Origin: Albimonas sp036154955
GTDB taxonomy: Bacteria; Pseudomonadota; Alphaproteobacteria; Rhodobacterales; Rhodobacteraceae
DNA length: 64,000 nucleotides
Direction: 5' to 3'
Assembly: GCA_036154955.1 (NCBI GenBank)
Contig: JAYZWL010000088.1
Location: 26,452 to 90,451 of the forward strand
In this document: positions 49,422-57,984 of the stretch, piece after piece
Position numbering within the stretch: the stretch's first letter is position 1
Layout: the number at the start of each line of letters is the position of its first letter
The notes under the pieces: generated by a model
Told to the model about the DNA's origin: nothing
Database searches by the model: none
The model's input: the letters and a program-made list of their open reading frames with translations, nothing else
Translations under genes and position numbers: made by a program

Positions 49422-50113
49422 GATTTCCTCCCTTGCGGCATGTCCCGCGGTTGTTCTTTTTCCGATCCGGCGCTCCCCTCCGCGGCGCCGCGGAGGGTCC
49501 AGTCGGCCGGATTAAGGCGACGGATCTGGAACAGGTCCGTCGCGCGCGCGTACCAGCCCGGATTGTGCAGCCGCGCCAGAGGCGCCAGCGCGGCGGTGTC
49601 CACGCGCATCCTCTCGACGTCCAGCAGGTCGTCGCGGATGTGCATGCCCAGGATCTCGCCCAGCGCGATGCCGTTCGCATCGCCCAGCGCGATCGCCTGG
49701 AACAGGCGGCACTCATAGGCGACGGGCGCGGCGAGGATGCGCGGAACGTCGACGTCGTCGCCGGGCGTCGTCTCCAGCCCCGCCTCGGTCAGCTCGTCGA
49801 CCTCGGGCCCGAAATCCATGGCCGAGACGTTCATCGCCTCGGCCAGCGGCTCGTCCACCAGATGCACGATGAACCGGCCCGTGGCCTGGATATTGGCCCA
49901 GCTGTCCTTCCCGGCGCCGGGTCCGCGGGGTTCGAACCCCAGCGCCAGCAGCGGCGGCGTGGACTGAAGGCAGTTGAAGAAGCTGATGGGCGCCGCGTTG
50001 CGCACGCCCTCGGCGTCCCGGCTGGTGACCAGCGCGATCGGCCGCGGCACGACCGTCGCGGTCAGCAGCTTCGAACGCTCGCGCGTCGTCAGCCTGGCGA
50101 AATCAAGTCGCAC
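49418..50113 (-). CDS. Flavin reductase-like FMN-binding split-barrel protein
   Basis: 231 residues with 'TTRERSKLLTATVVPRPIALVTSRDAEG', 'AAPISFFNCLQSTPPLLALGF' and 'KDSWANIQATGRFIVHLV', the pattern of the flavin-reductase/DUF447-like family. Such proteins supply reduced flavin to monooxygenases or bind FMN for related redox steps. No matching two-component oxygenase is adjacent. It leads the operon with the TRAP genes and is divergent from the IclR gene, with palindrome C1 in between. Confidence 0.83.
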   Translation of the reverse strand: MRLDFARLTTRERSKLLTATVVPRPIALVTSRDAEGVRNAAPISFFNCLQSTPPLLALGFEPRGPGAGKDSWANIQATGRFIVHLVDEPLAEAMNVSAMDFGPEVDELTEAGLETTPGDDVDVPRILAAPVAYECRLFQAIALGDANGIALGEILGMHIRDDLLDVERMRVDTAALAPLARLHNPGWYARATDLFQIRRLNPADWTLRGAAEGSAGSEKEQPRDMPQGRKS

Positions 50114-50179
50114 GGCGCCCCTCTCGATCTGCGTTTCCTCGGCGATCCGGTTGCATCCGGTTCAATTTAGGCCAAGCTA

Positions 50180-50196
50180 GTTTTACTCTGTGAAAC
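50180..50196. promoter_or_regulatory. Type-C inverted repeat, copy 1 (IclR operator candidate)
   Basis: GTTTTAC-TCT-GTGAAAC: 7-3-7 with one mismatch, in the AT-rich patch between the divergent flavin-reductase and IclR genes. Its reverse complement aligns over 12 of 17 positions with the site at 55047. Confidence 0.6.
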
Positions 50197-50330
50197 AGGC
50201 AATACAAAAATGCAGCCCCGGAATGACCCTCCCCGCCGCATCCAGGGCGCAGTCGGAGCGCCTATGGCGCATCGGCTCGGTCTGCGCGAAAAGGGTGTTT
50301 CGCATGGACAGTCGGGCGGGAGAGACGGGC

Positions 50331-51230
50331 ATGGCCGTGAAACGGCGGAAACCAGGCGACAAGGCCGCGGCCGTCCCCTCGCCGGAGGCGGAGGCGGCGC
50401 CCGAACGCAAGGTCTCGCGCTCGGCCGTGCCGCTGATCTACGACGACGACGACCTGTCGGAGGAGCTGGGCGCGGACCGCAAGTTCAACTGGTCGCTCGC
50501 CCGCGGACTGGAGATCCTGCGCGCCTTCTCGGGCGGCACCGCCTCCCTTGGCAACGCCGAGATCGCCGAACTGACCAAGCTGCCCCGCCCCACCGTCTCG
50601 CGCCTGACCTACACGCTCAAGCAGCTGGGCTACCTGCAGCTGAACGCCCGCTCGGGCAAGTTCGAGCCGACCCCGGCGATCCTGGGGCTGGGCTATCCGA
50701 TCATGTCCACGATGAAGATCCGCGTGATCGCGCGCGACTACCTTCAGCAGCTTGCCAACGACGTGAGCCTGACCGTGGCGATCGGCGCCCGCGACCGGCT
50801 GGGGATGATCTACGTGGACGCCAGCCACCCCTCGACGATGATGACCCTGCGCCTCGACGTGGGCAGCCGGGTGACCATCGCCAGCTCCGCCATGGGCCGG
50901 GCTTTCATGCATGGCATCTCCAAGCCCGAGCGCGACCTGCTGCTGGGCGTGATCGAGCAGCGCGCGGGCGACGACTGGCCGGCCCTGCGCGACGCGATCC
51001 AGCGCAGCTTCGACGAGATCGACCGCCGCGGCTTCTGCATCGTCGACGGCGAATGGCAGCAGGATATCCGCGGCGTCGGCGTGCCGCTGGTGGCCTCGGA
51101 CGGCAACACGGTGATGGCGCTCAACGCCGCCGGCCCCCGCTTCGCCGCCACGCTGGAGACATTGGAGACCGTGGTCGGCCCGCGGCTGGTGCATCTGTCG
51201 CGCTCGGTCGCGCCGATGCTGAACCGCTGA
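50331..51230 (+). CDS. IclR-family transcriptional regulator
   Basis: About 299 residues. An acidic linker (PLIYDDDDLSEELGADRKF) precedes the winged HTH 'LARGLEILRAFSGGTASLGNAEIAELTKLPRPTVSRLTYTLKQLGYL'; the C-terminal effector domain contains 'RDRLGMIYVDA', 'IASSAMGRAFM' and 'CIVDGEWQQDIRGVGVPLV'. I chose ATG 50331 (GGGAGAG 8-14 bases upstream); ATGs at 50304 and 50190 would add leader residues. It probably regulates the divergent TRAP/flavin-reductase operon and perhaps the ligase at 54965 through type-C sites. Confidence 0.9.
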   Translation: MAVKRRKPGDKAAAVPSPEAEAAPERKVSRSAVPLIYDDDDLSEELGADRKFNWSLARGLEILRAFSGGTASLGNAEIAELTKLPRPTVSRLTYTLKQLGYLQLNARSGKFEPTPAILGLGYPIMSTMKIRVIARDYLQQLANDVSLTVAIGARDRLGMIYVDASHPSTMMTLRLDVGSRVTIASSAMGRAFMHGISKPERDLLLGVIEQRAGDDWPALRDAIQRSFDEIDRRGFCIVDGEWQQDIRGVGVPLVASDGNTVMALNAAGPRFAATLETLETVVGPRLVHLSRSVAPMLNR

Positions 51231-51312
51231 GGCGCCGGACCGTCGAGACGCGGCGGGATCGCGGCGCCCGGGCGCCAAGACCCGGGGCAGCAACGAAAGA
51301 CGGAGGAGACGC

Positions 51313-52095
51313 ATGACGCAGTCGGAAGGCGCGACGCGCTGCACGCTGGAGAACGGGGTGGGGACCCTGGTGCTGGACCACCCCGCCGCGCGCAACGCCA
51401 TGTCGGCGGCGCTGCAGGCCGACCTGATCGCGCATCTGGCGCGGCTGGGGGCCGACCCCGAATGCCGCGCGATCGTGATCGTGGGCGAGGGCGGGCATTT
51501 CTGCGCCGGCGGCGACGTGAAGGGCATGACCAGCCTGACCGCCGCCAACGGCTACGGCCGCCTGCAGGACATGCAGAAGATGATCCGCGGCGTGGTCGAG
51601 GTCGAGAAGCCCGTCATCGCGGCGGTCGAGGGCGTGGCCGCCGGGGGCGGCATGGCCCTGGCCGCGGCCTGCGATTTCGTGGTCGCCGCGCGCGACGCCC
51701 GCTTCGCCTCGGCCTTCGTCAGGATCGGCCTGATGCCCGACCTCGGCGCCATGTGGACCCTGACCATGCGCATGGGCCTGGGCCGCGCCCGCGCCTTCCT
51801 CATGTCGGGCGCGGTGATGGGCGCCGAGGACGCCCGCGACGCCGGCATGATCGAGGAGGTGGTCGAGCCCGGACAGGCCCTGCCCCGCGCGCAGGAGATG
51901 GCGGCCGAGTTCGCGCGGATGGCGACGATGGCCCTGGGCCGGACCAAGATGTTCATGTCGCGCATGCCGATGAGCTTCGACGCCGCGATGCGCCTGGAGG
52001 CCGACGCCCAGACGGCGCTGATCATCTCCGAAGACTTCGAGGAGGGCCGCGCGGCCTTCCTCGAAAAGCGCAAGCCCGTCTACCGGGGCCGCTGA
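51313..52095 (+). CDS. Enoyl-CoA hydratase/isomerase family protein, PaaG-like
   Basis: A 260-residue crotonase-fold protein with 'GHFCAGGDVKGM' and 'GVAAGGGMALAAACD'. Both hydratase glutamates are missing (A115 and F135 at those places), but 'RIGLMPDLGAMW' supplies D143, the catalytic Asp position of PaaG-type enoyl-CoA isomerases. An isomerase, for example in aromatic or unsaturated acyl-CoA degradation, is more likely than a hydratase. It lies 82 bases after the IclR gene. Confidence 0.87.
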   Translation: MTQSEGATRCTLENGVGTLVLDHPAARNAMSAALQADLIAHLARLGADPECRAIVIVGEGGHFCAGGDVKGMTSLTAANGYGRLQDMQKMIRGVVEVEKPVIAAVEGVAAGGGMALAAACDFVVAARDARFASAFVRIGLMPDLGAMWTLTMRMGLGRARAFLMSGAVMGAEDARDAGMIEEVVEPGQALPRAQEMAAEFARMATMALGRTKMFMSRMPMSFDAAMRLEADAQTALIISEDFEEGRAAFLEKRKPVYRGR

Positions 52096-52111
52096 CGACC
52101 GCGCCCGCGCC

Positions 52112-52138
52112 CGCGCCCCGCTGGAAAAGCGGGGCGCG
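52112..52138. terminator. Bidirectional terminator hairpin
   Basis: An 11-bp perfect stem (52112-52122 with 52128-52138) and loop GGAAA fill the gap between convergent stop codons at 52095 and 52147. Confidence 0.75.
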
Positions 52139-52146
52139 ACCGCCGA

Positions 52147-53280
52147 TCAGAGGGATCGGCCGACGATTTCGAGCATCACCTCGCTGGCGCCGCCGGCGAT
52201 GCGCTGATAGCGGCTGTCCGCCCACAGGCGCGAGATCGGGTATTCCTTCATGTAGCCGTAGCCGCCGTGAAGCTGCAGGCAGATGTCCAGCACCCGGTCC
52301 TGCATCTCCGTGCCCCAGACCTTGGCCATGGCGCCCTCTTCGGGCGTCAGCTCGCCCGCGATCTGCGCGGCGACGCAGCGGTCGATGAAGGCGTGGCCCA
52401 CCTCGATGTCGATGGCGCAGCGGGCGAGCTGGAAGCGCGTGTTCTGCAGGTCGAACAGCGTGCCGCCGAAGGCCTGGCGCTGCTTCACATGCTCAAGCGC
52501 CCAGCCCATGGCCGCCTCGGCCACGGCGACGGTGTTGATCGCGATCACCAGCCGCTCCCAGGGCAGGTTGGCCATCAGCATGCCGAAGCCCTTGCCCTCC
52601 TCGCCCAGCAGGGCCGATCCGGGCAGACGCACGTCGTCGAAGAACAGCTCGGCCGTGTCGGCGGCGTGGGCGCCGATCTTGTCCAGCTTGCGCGCCTTGC
52701 GGAAGCCCGGCAGCGTCGTATCGACCAGGAACAGGCTGACGCCGCGCGCCCCGGCGGAGGGGTCGGTCTTGGCCGCCACGATCACCAGATCCGAGGTCCA
52801 GCCGTTCGAGATGAAGGTCTTCTGCCCGTTCAGCACATAGCCGTTGCCGTCCCGCTTCGCCGTGGTGCGCAGCGCCTTGACGTCCGAGCCGCCCGAAGGC
52901 TCGGTCATGCCGATGGACGAGATCACTTCGCCGGTCGCCATGCGCGGCAGCCATTCGCGCTTCTGATCCTCGGTGCCGTAGTGCAGCAGATAGGGCGCGA
53001 TGACGTCCGAATGCAGCGACCAGCCGGGACCGGTCAGGCCCAGGCGATACTGCTCTTCCAGAAGGATCGTGGCGTAGCGCTCGTCCACGCCGACGCCGCC
53101 GTATTCCTCGGGGATCAGGGTGCACAGCCAGCCCTGCTCGCCCATCGCCCGCCAGGCCTCGCGCGAGACTTCGCCGGCGGCCTCCCATTCGGGGTTCCGG
53201 GGCAGGAACTCCTGCTCGAAATACTTGCGGACGGTGTCGCGGAAGAAGTCGTGTTCGGGTTCGAACAGCGTGCGGCGCAT
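52147..53280 (-). CDS. Acyl-CoA dehydrogenase, long-chain/isovaleryl-type
   Basis: A 377-residue FAD enzyme with 'ISSIGMTEPSGGSDVKALRTTA' and 'YVLNGQKTFISNGWTSDLVIV'. The C-terminal 'RIAGGASEVMLEIVG' lacks the YEG glutamate; instead 'NLPWERLVIAI' carries Glu at the helix-G position used by long-chain and isovaleryl-CoA dehydrogenases. This separates it from the dehydrogenase at 36886. It probably acts on the product of the ligase encoded upstream on the same strand. Confidence 0.9.
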   Translation of the reverse strand: MRRTLFEPEHDFFRDTVRKYFEQEFLPRNPEWEAAGEVSREAWRAMGEQGWLCTLIPEEYGGVGVDERYATILLEEQYRLGLTGPGWSLHSDVIAPYLLHYGTEDQKREWLPRMATGEVISSIGMTEPSGGSDVKALRTTAKRDGNGYVLNGQKTFISNGWTSDLVIVAAKTDPSAGARGVSLFLVDTTLPGFRKARKLDKIGAHAADTAELFFDDVRLPGSALLGEEGKGFGMLMANLPWERLVIAINTVAVAEAAMGWALEHVKQRQAFGGTLFDLQNTRFQLARCAIDIEVGHAFIDRCVAAQIAGELTPEEGAMAKVWGTEMQDRVLDICLQLHGGYGYMKEYPISRLWADSRYQRIAGGASEVMLEIVGRSL

Positions 53281-53338
53281 CGGAGGCTCCAGGTCTGGAT
53301 GGAATGATCGGGCGCGGCCCGGCGGGCCGCCGGGCCTT

Positions 53339-53389
53339 TCGGCGGCCATCGCGGCCGCGGGATCGGTCGGCGGCCATCGCGGCCGCGGG
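53339..53389. repeat. Two 23-base direct repeats between ligase and dehydrogenase genes
   Basis: TCGGCGGCCATCGCGGCCGC followed by GGG occurs exactly at 53339-53361 and 53367-53389. Each copy contains the palindromic core GCGGCCGC. No function is evident. Confidence 0.75.
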
Positions 53390-53390
53390 G

Positions 53391-54965
53391 TCAGCCGGCG
53401 TCGGCCGGGACCCAGTAGGGATCGCGCAGCTCCCGCTTGAGGATCTTGCCGGCGGAGCTGACGGGCAGCGGCCGGTCCCGGATCTCGACCCGGCGCGGGC
53501 ATTTGTAGGGCGCGAGATGCGCGCGGCAGAAATCGATCACCGCCTGCGGCTCGACCGTCTTCCCCGGACGGGGGACCACGATGGCCAGCACCGTCTCGCC
53601 CCATTGCGGATGCGGGATGCCGATCACCGCGGATTCCGCCACTTCCGGGATCTCGGCGATCACGTTCTCGACCTCGATGGCGAAGACGTTCTCGCCGCCG
53701 GTCTTGATCATGTCCTTCAGCCGGCCGGTGAGGAACAGGAAGCCGTCCTCGTCCAGATAGCCGAGGTCGCCCGAATGCATCCAGCCGTCGCGCAGGGCCG
53801 CCGCCGTCTCCTCCGGCCGGTTCCAGTAGCCCTTCATCACGTTGGGGCCGCGGATCGCGATCTCCCCGATCTCGCCCGGATCGGCGCGGCCGCCGTCCGG
53901 CCGCCGCACCTCGACCTCGCATAGCAGCGCCGCCTGGCCGCACGACCGGCGCTTGGCGGCGTCCGGCCCCTCGGTCACCGAATACCTGCCGGGCAGCATG
54001 GTGGCGATCGAGGACACCTCGGTCATGCCGTAGCCATGCACGAAGCGGGCGTTGGGCAGCAGCGTCAGCGCCCGGCGCAGGGTCTCGTCCTCGATCGGGC
54101 TGGCGCCGTAAAGCACGCGCCGCAGGCTCGACAGATCCCGGCGCCGCGCGTCGGGGTGATCCAGAAGCATCTTGATCATCGTCGGCACGAACTGGGCGTT
54201 GGTGACCTTCAGCGTCTCGATGCTGTCCAGGCAGGCCGCGGCGTCGAAACGGGGCACGTAGGCATGCGCGCCGCCCATCATCGTCACCGCGAAGGTCGAG
54301 GCGCCGTCGGCCAGATGGAACATCGGCGCCGAGTGCAGGTAGACGGACTCCTCCGTCACCTGCAGCGAGGCGATGGCGTTGATCGCGTTGGCGCAGATGT
54401 TGTCATGGGTCAGCATCACGCCCTTAGAGGCGCTGGTGGTCCCGGCGGTGTAGAAGAGGCCGGCCAGATCCTCGCCGCCCCGCTCCGCATCCCGGATCGG
54501 CGCGGAGGCGGCCACGAGCCCCTCATAGGGGACGAGGTCCGCCCCGGCGCCGGGCTCGGGGACGGCGCCGGGGACGGCGTCGATCAGGATGGTCCGCGCC
54601 CAGCAGGCCGGCCGCGGCGACATTTCCCGGGCGAGCGCCAGCCCGTCGGGATCCGCGATCAGGACGCCGATCCCGGCGTCCTGCATGAGCAGCGACAGCT
54701 CCTGGGGCGTCAGGCGCCAGTTCATCGGCACGATGACCGCGCCGCACCAGGGCGCCGCGAACAGGCATTCCAGATAGGCTTCGCTGTTGAAAGCCAGCAG
54801 CCCCACCCGGTCGCCCGGCGCCACGCCCATGGCCCGCAGGCCGCCGGCCAGGCGCGCGATGCGCGGAACGGCTTCGCGATAGCTGCGGGCGCCGTCGCGC
54901 GAAATCCGGATCGCGCCATCGGGGTTCGTGGCCAGCGCGCGCATCAACCCCTGGGTCAGACGCAT
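53391..54965 (-). CDS. Acyl-CoA ligase (AMP-forming)
   Basis: A 524-residue ANL enzyme: 'LFYTAGTTSASKGVMLTHDN', 'HGYGMTEVSSIA', 'GDLGYLDEDGFLFLTGRLKDMIKTGG' and the catalytic Lys in 'SSAGKILKRELRD'. It is followed after 110 bases by the acyl-CoA dehydrogenase gene, so activation and first oxidation are probably co-expressed. Palindrome C2 lies 82 bases upstream of the start. Substrate unknown. Confidence 0.9.
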   Translation of the reverse strand: MRLTQGLMRALATNPDGAIRISRDGARSYREAVPRIARLAGGLRAMGVAPGDRVGLLAFNSEAYLECLFAAPWCGAVIVPMNWRLTPQELSLLMQDAGIGVLIADPDGLALAREMSPRPACWARTILIDAVPGAVPEPGAGADLVPYEGLVAASAPIRDAERGGEDLAGLFYTAGTTSASKGVMLTHDNICANAINAIASLQVTEESVYLHSAPMFHLADGASTFAVTMMGGAHAYVPRFDAAACLDSIETLKVTNAQFVPTMIKMLLDHPDARRRDLSSLRRVLYGASPIEDETLRRALTLLPNARFVHGYGMTEVSSIATMLPGRYSVTEGPDAAKRRSCGQAALLCEVEVRRPDGGRADPGEIGEIAIRGPNVMKGYWNRPEETAAALRDGWMHSGDLGYLDEDGFLFLTGRLKDMIKTGGENVFAIEVENVIAEIPEVAESAVIGIPHPQWGETVLAIVVPRPGKTVEPQAVIDFCRAHLAPYKCPRRVEIRDRPLPVSSAGKILKRELRDPYWVPADAG

Positions 54966-55046
54966 GCATTCTCCTCCAAGACAACCTCCCGGATCGAAGC
55001 GCCCGGTTAGGTCGCGAGCCTTTCGGCTTGCGGAAACACGCTATCA

Positions 55047-55063
55047 ATTTCACTAGGCAAAAC
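55047..55063. promoter_or_regulatory. Type-C inverted repeat, copy 2 (IclR operator candidate)
   Basis: ATTTCAC-TAG-GCAAAAC, which matches the reverse complement of the site at 50180 (GTTTCAC-AGA-GTAAAAC) at 12 of 17 positions with the same 7-3-7 spacing. It lies upstream of the acyl-CoA ligase gene. Confidence 0.5.
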
Positions 55064-55124
55064 ACAAGTCTCTTTCAGCGACACACTGCAGGGACCTGTC
55101 CGCACCGCGACATGGAGGCCCTGC

Positions 55125-55141
55125 GTTGAGCCACGCTCAAT
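55125..55141. promoter_or_regulatory. Type-B palindrome, copy 1
   Basis: GTTGAGC-CAC-GCTCAAT, 7-3-7, ending 83 bases before the VOC-protein start. Nearly the same sequence occurs at 60393 at a similar distance before the monooxygenase start. Confidence 0.65.
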
Positions 55142-55224
55142 ATACACGGCGTCGAATTCGCTTGCGGTTGCGACGGAGTCACGAAGACTCCGACCTGCTC
55201 CGAGGCGCCGAAGGGAGACCGCCC

Positions 55225-55668
55225 ATGACCGACCAAGCCCCCCGTCCGCGCCCCTATGGCGACGACGCCCAATGCCACATGCACCATGCGCACCTGTTCT
55301 GCTCGGACATCGAGGCCACCATCGCCTTCTACCGCGACTGGTTCGGGGCCGAGGTCGCCCATGACGGCCCCTATGCGGGCGCGCGCAACGTGTTCCTGAA
55401 GATCGGGCGCGGGGCGATGCACCTCTACGACCAGCCTCCGCGAGGCGAGGGCCGCAACGCCGTCCACCACCTCGGCATCCAGGTCTCCGATCTGGACGAG
55501 GTCTACGACCGGATGCGGGCCGGCGGCGTGCGACTGCCCAACCCGATCAAGCGCAGCGGCGGGGGCGGCTACTTCATGGTCGAGGCGCCCGACGGCGTGC
55601 TGCTGGAAGTGTTCGAGCCGGGGCCGGAGCGCCCGGCCGAGGTCCTGCGCTACTACGGCTATCCTTGA
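55225..55668 (+). CDS. VOC-superfamily (glyoxalase/bleomycin-resistance-like) protein
   Basis: A 147-residue protein with one pair of beta-alpha-beta-beta-beta modules: 'MHHAHLFCSDIEATIAFYRDWFG' and 'VHHLGIQVSDLDEVYDRMRAGG', ending 'APDGVLLEVFEPG'. Metal-ligand candidates are a His in each module start and Glu in LEVFE. The family includes lyases, epimerases, dioxygenases and binding proteins; the length suits a dimeric lyase- or epimerase-type enzyme. I chose ATG 55225 (GAAGGGAG upstream). It is monocistronic, with a terminator after the stop. Confidence 0.82.
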   Translation: MTDQAPRPRPYGDDAQCHMHHAHLFCSDIEATIAFYRDWFGAEVAHDGPYAGARNVFLKIGRGAMHLYDQPPRGEGRNAVHHLGIQVSDLDEVYDRMRAGGVRLPNPIKRSGGGGYFMVEAPDGVLLEVFEPGPERPAEVLRYYGYP

Positions 55669-55671
55669 AGC

Positions 55672-55710
55672 GCGGGGCGCGGCGGCCCGGCCGCGGCCGC
55701 CGCGCCCCGC
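55672..55710. terminator. Bidirectional terminator hairpin
   Basis: A 15-bp perfect GC stem (55672-55686 with 55696-55710), with one more pair inside, between convergent stop codons of the VOC and molybdopterin-oxidoreductase genes. Confidence 0.78.
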
Positions 55711-57882
55711 TTATCCCTCCGCCCGCCGGATCCGGCAGGCGACGCCCTTGAAATGCGGCACCCCCTGTTCGGGGTCGAGATGCGCCGCGTCGTCGGGGCA
55801 GAGCTGCGCGTCCGCCCAGTCCCAGGCGCCGGAGAGGGAGCCGTCGCCCTCCGCCTGCTCGGGCCGCCACCAGCCGTGGGGGACGCGGACCAGACCGGCG
55901 GGCATGTCGGGGCGGATCGCGACGGGCATGCGGCAGGCGCCGTGGCGGGTCTCGATCACCGCCGGGTCGCCTTCTTCCAGTCCCGCGGCCTCGGCGTCGG
56001 CGGGGGCGAGAAACAGGCGAGGTTCCGGCTTGCGGGCGCGCAGCGGGGCGATATGGCGGTGGCCGGTCTGGAAATATTCGTCCTCGCGCACGCCGGTGAA
56101 CATCTGCAGGGGATAGTCCGGATCGGGCCCCGGCCCCTCCCGCCAGTTCGGCAGCGGGTCGAAGCCCCAGCTTTCCAGCAGCGCTGACGAGAGTTCCACC
56201 TTGCCCGACGGGGTGGCGAAGCCGGTCTTCTCGTATTTGCGATAGCCCATCTCGCCGACATGGACGGGATGCGCCTCGGCGAACCTCTCGAAATCCATGC
56301 CCAGCGGTTCGAGGCGCCAGTCCAGCATGTCCTCGGCCGTTGCCCACGGGAAATGGTCGGCGAACCCCATGCGATGCGCCAGGTCCCGCCAGAAATCGAA
56401 GACCCCGCGGCACTCTCCCGGCGGCTGGACGGCCTTCTGCGAGGGGCGCTGGATCGCGGTCCACCCGAAACTGTCGGACAGCGCGTTGCGCTCGGGCCAG
56501 GCGTCGCCGGGCAGGATGAAGTCGCAAAGCTGCGCCGTGGGGGTGCGGAACTGCTCGAACGCCACCAGCAGGTCCTGGTTCATCAACGCGCGGTGGATGA
56601 GCTGCATGTTGGCGAAGCTCATCAGCGTGTTGTTGCCCAGGGTGAAGAAGGCCTTCACCGGATAGGGATCGCCGTCGGCCATGGCGCGGAACGTGGCCGA
56701 GGGGTTGGCCATGCAGGTCCCGTTGATCAGGTTCGGCCAGGGCTCGCCCCAGACGCGCTCGGCCGGCTCGCGCAGGGCCTCGGCGGCGCGGTAGGTGAAG
56801 GCGGGATGGGCGTCGGCGCCCAGTTGCTTCGCGCGCTGTTCGGGGGGCAGCGCGTCATGCCGTTCGATCGAGGATTCCGACCGGATCCGGTCGTGAAACC
56901 CGTGCAGGACCTCGCCGCCTTCGACGTCGAGCGCGCCGGTCAGCGCGCGCAGGGCGCACATCAGCCGGATGGCGGAGGTCGAGTTGCGCTGCTGGTCTGT
57001 CACCGGCGTCCAGGGGATCACCGAGGGGCCGGAGGTCGCATACATCCGAGCGGCCTCGGCGATCAGCTCGGGATCGACGCCGGTGATGGCGGCGACGCGA
57101 TCCAGCGGGAATTCGTCGACGCGGCGGCGGAACGCGTCGAAACCGACGGTCCAGCGGTCGACGAAATCGCGGTCGTGGAGCTCCTCGTCCAGGATCACCT
57201 TCAGCCAGCCGAAGCACATCGCGGCGTCGGTTCCGGCGCGCAGCGGCAACCACAGGTCGGCGACCTCGGCGTTCTCCGACCGGCGGGGGTCGAGCACGAT
57301 CAGCTTGGCGCCGCGCGCCTGCGCCTTGCGGATCTGGTTGTGGATCGGCGTCCAGGAGTGCTTCTTCGGATTGTGCCCGAACAGCGCGATGCAGCCGGTC
57401 TTGCGATAGTCGGGGAAGGGGAACCAGCCGTAGACCAGCCGGTTCACGGCGGCCGTGTTCCCCGCGCAGATCGCCACGCCCGAGATCCAGTTCGGCGAGC
57501 CCAGCAGGTTCATGAAACGCCTGCCCAACCCATTGTCGGTCTGGGTGTTCCATTGCGAGGTCGAGACGGCGAACGCCTCGGGTCCATATCGATTCACGAC
57601 GGTCCGCAGACGCTCGGCGATCTCGTCCATCGCCTCGTCCCAGCCGACCTCCGCCCAGCGGCCCTCGCCGCGCGCGCCGAGGCGCCGCAAGGGGCGGATC
57701 ACCCGGTGGGGATGGGCGAAGCCGGCGGGGGCGTGGACGCCCTTCATGCAGATGTTGGCGGCGCCCGGCCGGGGGTCGAGCGCATGGACCCGCAGGTCGC
57801 CCACAAGGCCGCTGTCGGGCACGTCCAGCGCCACCTGGCAATATATGTCGCAACCGGAGCAAAGGGTCCGCACCTGGGTCAT
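55711..57882 (-). CDS. Molybdopterin (bis-MGD) oxidoreductase, single-subunit type
   Basis: A 723-residue member of the DMSO-reductase superfamily. The N-terminal [4Fe-4S] ligands are C8, C11, C15 and C45 (LCSGCDIYC ... ICMKG). C139 in 'VAICAGNTAAVNRLVYGW' is the probable molybdenum ligand. 'GHNPKKHSWTP' and 'LIVLDPRRSENAEVADLWLPL' bind the pterin dinucleotide, and the C-terminal molydop-binding domain begins near 'LQMFTGVREDEYF'. It has no Tat signal, so it is cytoplasmic, and no electron-transfer or membrane-anchor genes are adjacent. Substrate unknown; acetylene-hydratase-like or small-dehydrogenase roles cannot be separated here. Confidence 0.87.
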   Translation of the reverse strand: MTQVRTLCSGCDIYCQVALDVPDSGLVGDLRVHALDPRPGAANICMKGVHAPAGFAHPHRVIRPLRRLGARGEGRWAEVGWDEAMDEIAERLRTVVNRYGPEAFAVSTSQWNTQTDNGLGRRFMNLLGSPNWISGVAICAGNTAAVNRLVYGWFPFPDYRKTGCIALFGHNPKKHSWTPIHNQIRKAQARGAKLIVLDPRRSENAEVADLWLPLRAGTDAAMCFGWLKVILDEELHDRDFVDRWTVGFDAFRRRVDEFPLDRVAAITGVDPELIAEAARMYATSGPSVIPWTPVTDQQRNSTSAIRLMCALRALTGALDVEGGEVLHGFHDRIRSESSIERHDALPPEQRAKQLGADAHPAFTYRAAEALREPAERVWGEPWPNLINGTCMANPSATFRAMADGDPYPVKAFFTLGNNTLMSFANMQLIHRALMNQDLLVAFEQFRTPTAQLCDFILPGDAWPERNALSDSFGWTAIQRPSQKAVQPPGECRGVFDFWRDLAHRMGFADHFPWATAEDMLDWRLEPLGMDFERFAEAHPVHVGEMGYRKYEKTGFATPSGKVELSSALLESWGFDPLPNWREGPGPDPDYPLQMFTGVREDEYFQTGHRHIAPLRARKPEPRLFLAPADAEAAGLEEGDPAVIETRHGACRMPVAIRPDMPAGLVRVPHGWWRPEQAEGDGSLSGAWDWADAQLCPDDAAHLDPEQGVPHFKGVACRIRRAEG

Positions 57883-57984
57883 CCGTCATCCTCCCGCCCG
57901 GCGAGGGTCGTCGCGCCCCCGTCCCGGTTCGCCGCGCATCCTATGGCATTCGCGACCGATGGCGTTCGCCGGACGCGTCGGGAT

